The notes under the pieces are model-generated. The model worked only from the letters and a program-made list of their open reading frames with translations, did not search any database and had not been told where the DNA came from. DNA of 64,000 nt from Hyphomicrobium sp. (lineage in GTDB: Bacteria > Pseudomonadota > Alphaproteobacteria > Rhizobiales > Hyphomicrobiaceae), in assembly GCA_022844105.1 (NCBI GenBank), contig JALHMJ010000014.1, positions 1-64,000 of the forward strand, in the 5' to 3' direction. This document shows positions 26,483-35,291 of the stretch, in pieces. A program made the translations under genes and the position numbers. Each line of letters starts with the position of its first letter. Positions within the stretch are counted from its first letter, which is position 1.

Positions 26483-27423
26483 GCGGTTGCCGTCTGTTCC
26501 GGGCGGTCCTCGAAGATGTCACATGACTCGAAGACGTACGCTAGGACGGCCTGGACGGCCACGTGCCGCATGGGCGGGACGATACCGTTTCCTGCCGTCT
26601 GGTCGTACAACTCGGCCATAATGGCATTAGGAGCGAGGCGTTGCATCTTGAGTGCTACGTACTTTTTCGTGAATCGGCTGGCGACAAGCTTGCCGTATTC
26701 GGGGTCCGAATGCCTGTCGCAGTATTGCTGGACGTGCTTGGCATTTGCGGTTCCTGTACGCAGAAAGTAGGCCCAGTGGCCGGCTATCTCGTTGTACTCG
26801 AGCTTGTCGACGGGCACGGGGCGCGGGTCGCCTTCATCAATAGGTGCGGCAGGGATGTCTTTGGTCATCGCTGCCAGAAGCTCCCTTACGATCTCGAGAT
26901 CCAAGCCGTGCGTCTGTTCTGCTGTCGCAGCGGGGCCGAGGAAGTGGACGATGTCGGTTTCAGGGAGGCCGAAAATTGCGTCAGCAAACCATTCAAGGCC
27001 GACAAGGTGGAACTTGCAGCCTGGGTTCTCAGTCCGGAGCTTTTCGATCGTTAAGATGACGTCAGAAGGGAGGCCGTCGAGCAAGTTGTTGACGAAGTGC
27101 CATTCCTTCATGATGTCCTTGAAGTGGATGCTGGCCTTAGCGAAGTCGTCCGTCATCTTGGTGGTCGTTGTTTTGACGTTTAGGGCGGCGTCATCGACCT
27201 TGCCGTAGCACTGGTACAATTGACCACCGGACTGCAGATAGCCATCACATCCTTTATCGCCTACGCCACCGTAAGGCCGCACGCGAACGAAGTCCGATTT
27301 GTGCCGGCGCTCCATGACTTCGGAAAAGAATTCCTGCAGAGCGTCGCCATGTAGACGACGAAGGCGCAACTCCAGAGCAATGCGCCACTGCCACTTCTGC
27401 TCGGGCGTCATCCGGGATGTCAT
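26479..27423 (-). CDS. ABC-3C effector with nuclease-like N-terminus
   Basis: A 314-residue protein, first gene of the ABC-3C operon. The N-terminal region has YGGVGDKGCDGYL at about residues 51-63 followed by LYQCYGK at 69-75, a spacing like the G-D-x-G-x-D ... QxK core of Mrr/Holliday-resolvase-type nucleases, though the usual lysine position seems shifted (QCYGK). The C-terminal part (from about 190) has the helical pattern typical of the shared C-terminal domain of ABC-3C effectors. The gene overlaps the middle component by four bases. ATG at 27411 is an alternative start. The predicted activity is nuclease attack on invading or host nucleic acid; that is inference. Confidence 0.75.
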   Translation of the reverse strand: MTSRMTPEQKWQWRIALELRLRRLHGDALQEFFSEVMERRHKSDFVRVRPYGGVGDKGCDGYLQSGGQLYQCYGKVDDAALNVKTTTTKMTDDFAKASIHFKDIMKEWHFVNNLLDGLPSDVILTIEKLRTENPGCKFHLVGLEWFADAIFGLPETDIVHFLGPAATAEQTHGLDLEIVRELLAAMTKDIPAAPIDEGDPRPVPVDKLEYNEIAGHWAYFLRTGTANAKHVQQYCDRHSDPEYGKLVASRFTKKYVALKMQRLAPNAIMAELYDQTAGNGIVPPMRHVAVQAVLAYVFESCDIFEDRPEQTATA

Positions 27424-27962
27424 GAGTTCGAATGCAATAAATGAATGTCTTGATGCGATCCGTGATCACGGAACTTTACCTGCTTTGTACTCGATTGGCG
27501 AGCAGGAAGCGAGCGGCCACTATCGTGCTAATCCTACTCCGAGAGTGGCGATGATGCATGCGGTCAGCCGAACTGCGCCGCAGCGGTTTAGAGAGAACCG
27601 CGTCCCGCAATAGTGCCTACGATATCATGAACGGGCGCAGTGCGGATTTGAACGTGGGACTCGCGCCTGCCATGTCTGCTGTCTGAGGTATTGCTTCCGT
27701 TCGGCGCTGGTTCGCGACGGAAAAATCCGGCGCGCGCCCGATGACCGCTTACTCTGCAATGCTGACCTTGCCGATTGATATTCTTCTTCGAATTTGACGC
27801 TATCATTGGAGCAAAACGACTTGAACCCACCCGCAATTCGAGCATTGCTAAGACCGTCATGACGCGACCGCGTCTCCTTACTACCGCCTCGGAGTACCTC
27901 CGGGGCTTTGGGTGGTGCGAGCATCGGCATTGGGCCGGCGCTTCCGAGTGGAGACTGCCGTC
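27424..27962. other. Intergenic stretch between ABC-3C and recombinase modules
   Basis: This gap of 539 bases should hold the promoter of the leftward ABC-3C operon and that of the rightward DUF3489 gene. A 63-codon rightward frame at 27422-27613 starts almost back-to-back with the ABC-3C operon but has no ribosome binding site; I do not count it as a gene. Two short pieces resembling a tRNA T-arm (about 27636 and 27818) do not fold into a cloverleaf. No clear repeat or terminator is seen. Confidence 0.5.
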
Positions 27963-28232
27963 ATGCCCCGCCCCCGCAAAGCAAATGCTATTCTTGAAAC
28001 TTCGAAACCTGTAATGCCTGCATCCTCCGCGCGACCCGGGACAAAGAGCGCTACGTTGCTCGGTCTGCTCAAATCGAAGCGCGGAGCCACGCTTGCTGAA
28101 ATGATGGACGCGACCGGCTGGCAGGCACATTCAGTCCGAGGCTTCCTCGCTGGCTCATTGCGAAAACGTCATGGATTGACGGCCAAGTCCGAGTGCCGCG
28201 ACGGCGAGGATCGCCGCTATCGCATCGCCTGA
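27963..28232 (+). CDS. DUF3489 domain protein
   Basis: An 89-residue protein. After a basic N-terminus (MPRPRKANAILE) comes the DUF3489 core, residues about 35-88, with LLKSKRGATLAEMMDATGWQ, SVRGFLAG and a C-terminal DRRYRIA, which reads as a winged-helix-like DNA-binding domain. The ATG at 27963 is preferred over the longer frame. DUF3489 genes commonly sit just upstream of DUF2924 and a large serine recombinase in alphaproteobacteria, as here, so it probably helps to control or assist recombination. Confidence 0.85.
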   Translation: MPRPRKANAILETSKPVMPASSARPGTKSATLLGLLKSKRGATLAEMMDATGWQAHSVRGFLAGSLRKRHGLTAKSECRDGEDRRYRIA

Positions 28233-28252
28233 TATTTTAGGCGCGATCAACA

Positions 28253-28693
28253 ATGGCATCCAATACGAAGTTGTACGAACGGCTCCGCGCGCTGGAAAAC
28301 TCTTCGCGCGTGGAGCTCCTGGAAGAATGGCACCGGGTCTTTAAATCCGCTCCGCCTCGGTACGCCAGCCCGAAGTTCATGGCGCAGGGCATTGCGTACG
28401 CGTTGCAAGAGCGCGCGTTCGGCGGTCTATCGCAAGCGATCCACCGCCAGCTAGCAAGCATAACTAACGGCAAACCTGTGCAGACTGCATCTCCGAAGAT
28501 TAAGCCCGGAACTCGTCTGCTGCGCGAGTGGCACGGGACCACACACGAGGTTATAGCCACAGACAGTGGGTATGTTTGGAACGGCAGGACCTATCGCAGC
28601 CTTACTGCCATTGCACGCACAATCACCGGCACCCAATGGAACGGCCCGGTGTTCTTCGGTCTCAAAAAGAAGCGTGGTGCCAAGGATGGCTGA
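28253..28693 (+). CDS. DUF2924 domain protein
   Basis: A 146-residue protein matching DUF2924: the N-terminal half has ELLEEWHRVF and LLQERAFGG-like helices (ALQERAFGGL), and the C-terminal half has PGTRLLREWHGTTHEV, WNGRTYRSLTAIA and TGTQWNGPVFFG. The domain is thought to be DNA-binding or recombination-related, but no activity is established that I know of. It overlaps the recombinase start by eight bases (ATGGCTGA), implying coupled translation and a shared role in element mobility. Confidence 0.9.
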   Translation: MASNTKLYERLRALENSSRVELLEEWHRVFKSAPPRYASPKFMAQGIAYALQERAFGGLSQAIHRQLASITNGKPVQTASPKIKPGTRLLREWHGTTHEVIATDSGYVWNGRTYRSLTAIARTITGTQWNGPVFFGLKKKRGAKDG

Positions 28694-30401
28694 CCGTCGC
28701 GTCGTCCGTTGCGCCATCTACACCCGGAAATCATCCGAGGACGGCTTGGAGCAGGACTTCAATTCTCTCGACGCTCAGCGAGAAGCTTGTGCAGCCTACA
28801 TTGCCAGCCAAAAGAACGAGGGCTGGAAGGCTATAGCCCAAACATACGACGATGGCGGCTTCTCGGGCGGCAGCATGCAACGGCCGGGGTTGGCCCAACT
28901 GATGACTGACATCAAGGCCAGACGAGTCGATGCAATCGTCGTCTACAAGGTCGATCGCCTGACGCGCTCGCTGGCCGACTTCGCCAAGATCGTCGACATT
29001 CTCGACGCGCATCAGGCCTCATTTGTTTCAGTCACCCAACAGTTCAACACGACCACCTCGATGGGTCGGCTAACGTTGAACGTGCTCCTGTCGTTCGCAC
29101 AATTCGAGCGTGAGATCGCTGGCGAGCGCATCCGCGACAAGATCAAGGCGTCCCGTCAGAAAGGCATGTGGATGGGCGGGACCGTGCCGTTGGGCTACGA
29201 GGTTAGAAATCGCGCGCTCGTCATCAAGCCAGCAGAAGCCGAGATCGTTCGGATGATTTTCCAACGCTATCTCGATCTAGGTTCTGTCTACACGCTAGCC
29301 GATGAGCTTTCTCGGAGTGGCATCCGTTCGCCGCGCCGGATCAGTCATAGCGGGCACGCATCGGGCAATCGGCCTATCACGCGTGGCAATCTCTATTTAA
29401 TGCTGACGAACCAAGCTTACATCGGTATGGCGGTTCACAAGGGCACGCCATACCCAGGGCTACATCAGCCGATCATCGACCGCGCACAATGGGATCCTGT
29501 CCAGCAGATTCTTGCGGACCATCGGGTTGAACGACGCAACGGCACCTACGCAGCCGAGCCCAGTCTCCTAGCCGGCATGATCTTTGACGATGCGGGCCAG
29601 CGACTAACGCCAAGCCACGCGGTCAAGTCCGGGCGGCGCTATCGTTATTACGTATCGCGCACTTTGATCACCAAGCAGAGTGGTACCGTGGACAACGGCG
29701 CCAGCACGAAATGGCGTATCCCAGCCGTCGAGATCGAAGGCGCAGTCATTGCTGCGCTAAAATCGACTTTGACGGATGCAAATGGATTACTTGAATTTCT
29801 GTCTCTCGAGCGGCCCAATCCAACTCACGTCGGACGCATTGTCAATTCTGCTGTTGCCCTCGCTAAGCGTCTCGACGACCATGGACCGCACGAAAATAAG
29901 AAGTTGATTGGCGAGACCGTCTCGAAAGTTGTGATCTCCGATACTCAAATTTCAATCACGCTTCGACGAAGCGCAATCTACAAAGCTCTCAGCGTTGAAC
30001 CACCATCACAACCGGATGACGCGCAATCTTCTAGCCAGCTTATCTTGCCGATAAGGGTCACGAAGCGAGGCGTCGAGCAGAAGTTGATCATTCGAGCAGG
30101 GGTTCCTAAGCGAGCCAACGTCGATGAAACTTTGATCAAGGCCATCGCCCGCGCGCATAGCTGGTTGCGCGATCTGAAGACCGGAGCTGCTCCCGACATC
30201 ACCGTCATTGCGCGCCGCGAGAAGATACCGGCGTCCTACGCCCAGCTGATGCTGCCCCTTGCCTTCCTAGCGCCGAGCATTGTGACTGCCATCCTTGAAG
30301 GCCACCAGCCAGCCGACCTCAGCCTGGATCGGCTTATCAAGAGGACAAATCTCGCCCTCGATTGGTCGGCCCAACGTCAACAGCTCGGCTTCACGGGCTA
30401 A
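28686..30401 (+). CDS. Large serine recombinase (site-specific integrase)
   Basis: A 571-residue large serine recombinase starting MADRRVVRCAIYTRKSSEDG. The catalytic serine is S16 in YTRKS; the resolvase core includes YKVDRLTRS and the FEREIAGERI segment of the hinge helix. A recombinase domain (about 165-280) and a zinc-ribbon region (about 300-400) follow. The C-terminal 150 residues form an extra helical domain often seen in these alphaproteobacterial enzymes. It should integrate and excise the element together with the DUF2924 and DUF3489 products. I chose ATG 28686 because it starts directly at the catalytic domain; the longer frame runs back through the DUF2924 gene. Confidence 0.92.
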   Translation: MADRRVVRCAIYTRKSSEDGLEQDFNSLDAQREACAAYIASQKNEGWKAIAQTYDDGGFSGGSMQRPGLAQLMTDIKARRVDAIVVYKVDRLTRSLADFAKIVDILDAHQASFVSVTQQFNTTTSMGRLTLNVLLSFAQFEREIAGERIRDKIKASRQKGMWMGGTVPLGYEVRNRALVIKPAEAEIVRMIFQRYLDLGSVYTLADELSRSGIRSPRRISHSGHASGNRPITRGNLYLMLTNQAYIGMAVHKGTPYPGLHQPIIDRAQWDPVQQILADHRVERRNGTYAAEPSLLAGMIFDDAGQRLTPSHAVKSGRRYRYYVSRTLITKQSGTVDNGASTKWRIPAVEIEGAVIAALKSTLTDANGLLEFLSLERPNPTHVGRIVNSAVALAKRLDDHGPHENKKLIGETVSKVVISDTQISITLRRSAIYKALSVEPPSQPDDAQSSSQLILPIRVTKRGVEQKLIIRAGVPKRANVDETLIKAIARAHSWLRDLKTGAAPDITVIARREKIPASYAQLMLPLAFLAPSIVTAILEGHQPADLSLDRLIKRTNLALDWSAQRQQLGFTG

Positions 30402-30580
30402 CCTGCCAACCGGAAAATTGCCGACCAGAGAATTCAAAGGCCGGGACCGCTCAAATTCCCACCTGAGGGTGTTCTCTGTGTTCGGACAGGGAAACGGCGC
30501 GGCCGATACCGCCCGGAATACGGGGCGTTTGCGCCTCGCTCACGGTCCGACCATCAATGCCGGCAGAGAGGGCGACTGGT

Positions 30581-30655
30581 TGGCTGGGGCGGGAGGGTTC
30601 GAACCTCCGCATGGCGGAATCAAAATCCGCTGCCTTACCACTTGGCTACGCCCCA
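30581..30655 (-). tRNA. tRNA-Gln (anticodon TTG)
   Basis: The minus strand gives a full cloverleaf: acceptor stem TGGGGCG paired with CGCCCCA, anticodon stem GCGGA/TCCGC with loop TTTTGAT (anticodon TTG, Gln), T-arm GGAGG-TTCGAAC-CCTCC and an encoded CCA end. Its 3' end points toward the integrated element, whose recombinase ends 179 bases away. Confidence 0.95.
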
Positions 30656-30931
30656 AAAGCGGTGCCGCCGTTCCGATCGGCTGTCCCGCGGCGGGCACCA
30701 TACTGACGCTAAGCTCCGCCAGCAACGGCCGCGTTCTTCAGGTTCAAATTGCCGCTGGAAAACCATGCCACGGGTAACGCTTGCGGCCGGGGGGTGGGAT
30801 GGCTATAAAGCGCTCCCGCCCGCGATCTGACCCAGATCTGGCCCAAATCTGGCCCTGGCCGTCGCGGACACGCTCGCTCGCCCCTTCCTGTCGCTTTTCG
30901 AAAAGCGACGTTTGAGGGATGCGGCACCGGT

Positions 30932-31008
30932 CGGAGCGTAGCGCAGCCTGGTAGCGCACTTGCTTCGGGAGCAAGGGGTCGGAGGTTCGAATCCTCTCGC
31001 TCCGACCA
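30932..31008 (+). tRNA. tRNA-Pro (anticodon CGG)
   Basis: A 77-base tRNA with acceptor stem CGGAGCG/CGCTCCG, D-arm GCGCAGCCTGGTAGCGC, anticodon stem CTTGC/GCAAG with loop TTCGGGA (anticodon CGG, Pro), T-arm GGAGG-TTCGAAT-CCTCT and an encoded CCA. Confidence 0.96.
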
Positions 31009-31158
31009 ATTTCTCATTTCATCGTCATAACGATGCCTATGCGCTGACGTGACTGCTGCGTGCGCTGCTGGGCGGACGCAAGGTTGCGTGGCAGACTACG
31101 GTAGAGCCATTTTCTCCGTGCGGGGCCCGTCCTGGAACAGATCCCTTTCAAGACTTCG

Positions 31159-32040
31159 ATGAATTTCCGTTACGGGGAACCCGAGGCGATGGCGCCGGGC
31201 GTGGTGCGGCTGGTCGCACCCAATCCGAGCCCGTTCACCTTTCGGGGGACGAACACTTACCTTGTCGGCACCACGGGGCTGGCGGTCATCGACCCTGGGC
31301 CGGATCATGAAGCGCACCGGGCCGCCATTCTGGCAGCGGCGGCGGGGCGGCCGATCACGCACATTCTGGTCACGCATGCCCATCGCGATCACAGCGACGG
31401 CGTGGCGGCGCTGGCGGCCGTGACCGGGGCTCAGGTTGCGGGCTTCGGCCGCGGCGGTGAACAGGTCCGCACGGAGGCCGCACACATGCCGTCGGGCAAA
31501 GAATTCGTCGACTACGATTTTACGCCAGGCGTCCGCCTTGGCCACGGCGACGTGGTCGACGTCGGCGAGTGGGCGCTGGAGGCGCTTCACTCACCGGGGC
31601 ACGCGCCCGATCACTTGTGCTTTGCGCTGAAGGGACACCGCATCGTCTTTGCCGGCGATCATGTCATGGCGTGGAATACGACCGTCATCGCACCGCCGGA
31701 GGGACGCATGGCAGATTACATCGTCTCGCTCGAGATGCTGCTCAAGCGCCGCGACCGGCTTTATCTGCCGGGCCACGGTGGCCGCATGGACAATCCGTTG
31801 CGGACCGTGAAGGCCTATCTGGTCCACCGGCAATGGCGTGAGCAGGCCATTCTGGCGGCGATCCGCGACGGCGCCACGACGATTTCCGACGTCGTCGCAC
31901 GCGTCTACTCGACGATCGACAAGCGACTGATCAGGGCGGCGGAGCTTTCCGTTCTGGCGCACGTCGAACATTTGTCGGAGCGTCGTCTCGTGATTTGCGA
32001 GAGCCCGCTTTCTCTCGATCAGCGGTTTTGCCCGGCTTGA
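31159..32040 (+). CDS. MBL-fold metallo-hydrolase (LACTB2-like)
   Basis: A 293-residue metallo-beta-lactamase-fold protein with the zinc motif THAHRDHSDG at about residue 72, a later metal-binding His in HSPGHAPDH and an Asp in FAGDHVM, plus a C-terminal winged-helix-like domain (ISDVVARVYSTIDKRLIRAAELSVLAHVEH is its region). This is the layout of the LACTB2-like glyoxalase II family. It is a cytoplasmic hydrolase with no signal peptide; the substrate is unknown. Its last 110 bases overlap the end of the convergent DUF1499 gene. Confidence 0.88.
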   Translation: MNFRYGEPEAMAPGVVRLVAPNPSPFTFRGTNTYLVGTTGLAVIDPGPDHEAHRAAILAAAAGRPITHILVTHAHRDHSDGVAALAAVTGAQVAGFGRGGEQVRTEAAHMPSGKEFVDYDFTPGVRLGHGDVVDVGEWALEALHSPGHAPDHLCFALKGHRIVFAGDHVMAWNTTVIAPPEGRMADYIVSLEMLLKRRDRLYLPGHGGRMDNPLRTVKAYLVHRQWREQAILAAIRDGATTISDVVARVYSTIDKRLIRAAELSVLAHVEHLSERRLVICESPLSLDQRFCPA

Positions 32041-32866
32041 GTGTTTTCTTGTTGGCGACCGGGACGTCTCCGGCGGCGGGTACGGTGGCTTCGAGGCGAG
32101 CCACGATCTCGCGCATGATATTGCGCAAGCGCTGCGCGTTGGCGCCGAAATCCGATTCCCCGTAGCGGGAGGATGATCGCAAATCGATGCGCGCATCGGG
32201 TTCGGCGGGATCGCCGACGGGTGTCACGCGAACCGCGATGTCGTCGTAAAAACCCAGGATCAGCGTGCGGTCAACGGCTTCGGCGCGCCCAACCGGATTG
32301 TCGTCCGTGACGGCCTCTTCGGCGACGATTGCCATCTGCAGCTTCCGGAACACGTCCAAGACGAGATCGAACACCTCGGCCGGCGGCCGGTTCACGTCGA
32401 TGGGTGTGAGATCGGGGTAGGCTTTCTCCTGACGCGTGGCGAACACCGGGCCTGGATAAGTGGCGGGGTTGGCGATCCCGGTCCGCAGCGGGGCCAGAAC
32501 GCGAAATGGCGGCGGATCGGCCGTGTCCGTCGTGACGTCGTTAATGAGCGGAAAGTTGCGCGCTGCCAAGGCGAGGGTCACGGGCACGGCCAGTAATGCG
32601 AGCCCGAGCGACATACCGAGCAGAATGCGCGCGCCCCCCGGTCGGCCTGACCGCCACACGCCGATTGCTGCGATAGCGCCCAAGGCCACCGCGATCGCGG
32701 CCAGTAGAAACGAAGCGCCCGTGAGATTGAGGGTCACCGCCGTCGGCAGTCCGAAAAAGCGGTGCAAGAGGAGCGCTGCGGCGATCAAAACGAGGGCGAA
32801 TACGGCGAGCCGGGAACACCATAAACTGGCGCCGCCCGGCGCATCGGCCATTCTATCGCTCATCAA
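31931..32866 (-). CDS. DUF1499 membrane protein
   Basis: A 311-residue protein with about three N-terminal membrane segments (residues 17-110) and a DUF1499 domain from about 115 to 255 (NPATYPGP, AYPDLTPI, DDIAVRVTP, SSSRYGESDFGANA). The highly charged tail (GKTADREKAGSRKSRDDAP) overlaps the convergent MBL gene. DUF1499 proteins are common in proteobacteria and have no assigned function. An ATG one codon downstream is an alternative start. Convergent overlap of 110 bases is unusual and could mean that the tail is longer than functionally needed. Confidence 0.85.
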   Translation of the reverse strand: MMSDRMADAPGGASLWCSRLAVFALVLIAAALLLHRFFGLPTAVTLNLTGASFLLAAIAVALGAIAAIGVWRSGRPGGARILLGMSLGLALLAVPVTLALAARNFPLINDVTTDTADPPPFRVLAPLRTGIANPATYPGPVFATRQEKAYPDLTPIDVNRPPAEVFDLVLDVFRKLQMAIVAEEAVTDDNPVGRAEAVDRTLILGFYDDIAVRVTPVGDPAEPDARIDLRSSSRYGESDFGANAQRLRNIMREIVARLEATVPAAGDVPVANKKTLKPGKTADREKAGSRKSRDDAPTNVRRAPERKAPPP

Positions 32867-32962
32867 TCGTCTCTTCCTTGGCCGAAGGCGGCAGCGAAGC
32901 GCCTAGAGGCGGGTCGGAGCAAAGCAGTCCCGCTGAGCAAATCGATCACTTGGATATCGGCC

Positions 32963-34156
32963 TTACGACACACGCCGTCGATTGTTCAGCTCCTCATGGA
33001 AAACGGCAACGGCGTAGGCACGAACAATGTCACTCGTGCTGCCAAACAAACGCATCGTAACGTACGCTGGGTGCCAAGTCGGGATGTCAGCAAAGTTACG
33101 ACGTATCACGGCCAGCATATCGCTTCTCGAATGACGCACGAATTTCCCCATAGGGAATCGCAAGCCCTGATTGTCACTGCGGTTGGCTATTCTCTCCGGT
33201 AACACAGTCCGGATAATATTGCGCAGCGGTGCCTTTGGGACCCCGCCAATGAAGAATAGATCAGCATCATTTAAAGCATAAGCCAGCACATCGTCCGCCA
33301 ACATAGGGCACAAAATTTTTACCCCAAGAGCGTCAGATATCGCCTCAACCTGCATCGTCCATCGAGGCATCCACTCGGAAAGCATGTGTACCTGGGTTTC
33401 TCTCCAAGTTGTTTTTCTGAACTGCTTGCTGCGCGATTGCCTCTCAAGTGAAGCCCACAGTCGCTCACCGGTCCAGACCTTGAGTTCATTCAACCGATCC
33501 GTCCGCCCCAATCTCTCCATTTCAGCAATCCAGATGGGCGCCTGATGAGACATGCTGCCGCCGTAAATCTCTCCTCCACCCGTACCATCGATCAGTATCT
33601 CGAAACCATCCTTGCGGGCTTGCTCCGCTATGGCCGAAACTCCGGCGAAATTGCCGTTAAGCGGAATAAGTTGGAGGCAGTCCGAGACCACGGCTCGATG
33701 CCGATCCAACGTTTTTCGATCTCTCGTGATCGGGACTTCGATGAGCGGAACTTTCAAGTGACTTGCGATCGACCGAGCAAACTCCAGGTCGTTACCGGTG
33801 TCCGTTGCAGCGGTGTAGCAGACGATGTCAGGGTCGTCCTGATATGCGAGCGCGACCACCGCAGTCGTATCAATACCGCCGGAGAGCAGGAAAGCCGCTT
33901 TGCCTTTCGCCCGATCTGCCCGCAGGCTTCGACGCAGTGGTTCTTCCACCGCGCGAGTCGGATTTAAGCGGGTAGGGTCGGGCGCGCGATAGCTGATGCC
34001 TTTGAAGGGTGCGAACGTCTCCGGCTCGCTCTTGTCCTTCATGAACCGCCTCAGTTTGGCGCGATCTAGGACAAGATCGCTGATCGGCAATGATGACAAT
34101 CGGTCGACCGAAAGGGTTGTTGCATCTGTCTCGTATGCGAAGCTGCCGTAAATCAA
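32963..34156 (-). CDS. Stand-alone asparagine-synthase-like ATP-dependent domain
   Basis: A 397-residue protein with the PP-loop motif LSGGIDTTA near residue 90 and a following YTAATDTGNDLEFA stretch, matching the synthetase domain of class-B asparagine synthases. The N-terminal glutamine amidotransferase domain of AsnB (which would begin with Cys2) is absent, so it is unlikely to make asparagine from glutamine by itself. Such stand-alone domains act in natural-product or surface-polymer amidation. By eye the gene is less GC-rich than its neighbours and stands alone between a membrane gene and an exported-protein gene, which suggests horizontal acquisition. The substrate is unknown. Confidence 0.8.
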   Translation of the reverse strand: MIYGSFAYETDATTLSVDRLSSLPISDLVLDRAKLRRFMKDKSEPETFAPFKGISYRAPDPTRLNPTRAVEEPLRRSLRADRAKGKAAFLLSGGIDTTAVVALAYQDDPDIVCYTAATDTGNDLEFARSIASHLKVPLIEVPITRDRKTLDRHRAVVSDCLQLIPLNGNFAGVSAIAEQARKDGFEILIDGTGGGEIYGGSMSHQAPIWIAEMERLGRTDRLNELKVWTGERLWASLERQSRSKQFRKTTWRETQVHMLSEWMPRWTMQVEAISDALGVKILCPMLADDVLAYALNDADLFFIGGVPKAPLRNIIRTVLPERIANRSDNQGLRFPMGKFVRHSRSDMLAVIRRNFADIPTWHPAYVTMRLFGSTSDIVRAYAVAVFHEELNNRRRVS

Positions 34157-34368
34157 TGGATCAAAATCTCCTCAGACCAACTTAGTGATTCGTTCAGAGG
34201 ACTGTGTCCGTCCATCTAGCGTGCCCCCAGATCTCGGAAATCTCCTGGGACAATAGCCGCTTGATCACTGATTTTGCGATGTTTTAGAGGCAGAATCGGA
34301 CCAAAAAGAGAGGGTCGCTGTCTTCGACGCCGCAGTTACGAACCCGCGTTCGACGCTGGAGCCGACGA

Positions 34369-35226
34369 ATGAGCCTGAGCCGCAGATATCTGGCCGTTGT
34401 GTGCGGCATTGCCGGCCTTGCCGGCACCGTCTGCGGTGCGACGGCCCAGACGTTGGACCCGACGCCACATGCCGCCGACACGGCGACACTCCCGGCACCT
34501 GAGACCGCTTCCGAATCAACGCTGACACTGCTCTCCGTCGATGCGCGGACGTTGCCCGGCACCATCCTCAAGACCGCGGCGACGGCGCCCGCACCGCAGT
34601 GGCGCACGAGCTTTGGATCGGAACGGCGATCGGAGGTTGGTCCGTCGAAACCCGCGTCGAGTGTCGATGCGGATATCGTGCTCTTGCAAGGTGTCAGCGA
34701 TGTCCCGGCTCTGCGCCGTTGGTTTCCGGCCGGACAATGGCGTCTCGTCGTTTCACGGCAAATCCTCAGCGCGAATGTGCCGGCAGTGCAGCCGATCGCC
34801 ACGACGGCCGTGGCCGTGCGCCTGCGCCGCGGTCTGCGGATCACGGGGCAGGATCATTTTCTCGGGCTCGCCGAATACGTCGGCCAAGGCGCGCCGGGGG
34901 CGAGTGCGGCGGCAACGGCGGTGCGCATTCTGCTCGACGGGCGGGAGACGTGGGCTATTTCGGTGCTGTTGCCAGAGAATTGCCGACCCAGTTGCCCTGG
35001 CCGGGAGGCGCTCGACCGATGGCATCGGGACCGTGAGCGCGAGAATGTTCGGCGTGTGACGGGCGGTCGGTTTCAACCGAGCACCCCCGGCCAATTTGGA
35101 TTAATCAATTGTGACGGGTTCGGATTACGGCTCGATCCTGCGCCGCCGCCGCCCAAGCTAACCTTTACAAAAGCGACACAAAATCCAGTGCTGGGTTGTG
35201 CAGCCTCCGTGGCGGTAGCAAAATAA
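34369..35226 (+). CDS. Exported hypothetical protein, EEP-like
   Basis: A 285-residue protein with a signal peptide (residues 1-27, ending GATAQ). From about residue 100 it reads DADIVLLQGVSDVPALRRWFP, reminiscent of the beginning of the endonuclease/exonuclease/phosphatase family, but the catalytic Asp/His residues of that family (GDxN and SDH) are not seen, so it is probably a divergent or non-catalytic relative. The C-terminus holds two to three cysteines. It is followed after 65 bases by the CHAD gene. Function is unknown. Confidence 0.7.
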   Translation: MSLSRRYLAVVCGIAGLAGTVCGATAQTLDPTPHAADTATLPAPETASESTLTLLSVDARTLPGTILKTAATAPAPQWRTSFGSERRSEVGPSKPASSVDADIVLLQGVSDVPALRRWFPAGQWRLVVSRQILSANVPAVQPIATTAVAVRLRRGLRITGQDHFLGLAEYVGQGAPGASAAATAVRILLDGRETWAISVLLPENCRPSCPGREALDRWHRDRERENVRRVTGGRFQPSTPGQFGLINCDGFGLRLDPAPPPPKLTFTKATQNPVLGCAASVAVAK

Positions 35227-35291
35227 CGATTGATTATAACAGTTTGCGCTGCTTTCTTGTAATCCTTCTTCGCAACAGGCAGCACTGCACC

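Larger units (their letters stand above)
1..30401. mobile_element. Right part of an integrated defence-bearing element
   Basis: This stretch carries a large serine recombinase at its right end next to DUF3489 and DUF2924 genes, a trio often seen together in alphaproteobacterial integrated elements. Inside lie anti-phage genes (DISARM, an ABC-3C system), an orphan-type methyltransferase and many unknown small genes. Housekeeping genes resume only after two tRNA genes at 30.6-31.0 kb. The left end is not in the window, so total size and the attachment sites are unknown. The right boundary is inferred from gene content; I did not find a direct repeat proving it. Confidence 0.6.

Noticed and set aside
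27422-27613. Short rightward frame (63 codons) starting back-to-back with the ABC-3C operon
   Set aside because: It reads somewhat protein-like but has no ribosome binding site or known domain; too weak to list as a gene.
27636-27835. Fragments resembling tRNA T-arms (TTCAA context)
   Set aside because: No acceptor, D or anticodon stem can be built around them, so they are not tRNA genes.
30295-30777. Plus-strand frame of 160 codons over the recombinase end and tRNA-Gln
   Set aside because: It runs straight through a functional tRNA gene and has no domain.
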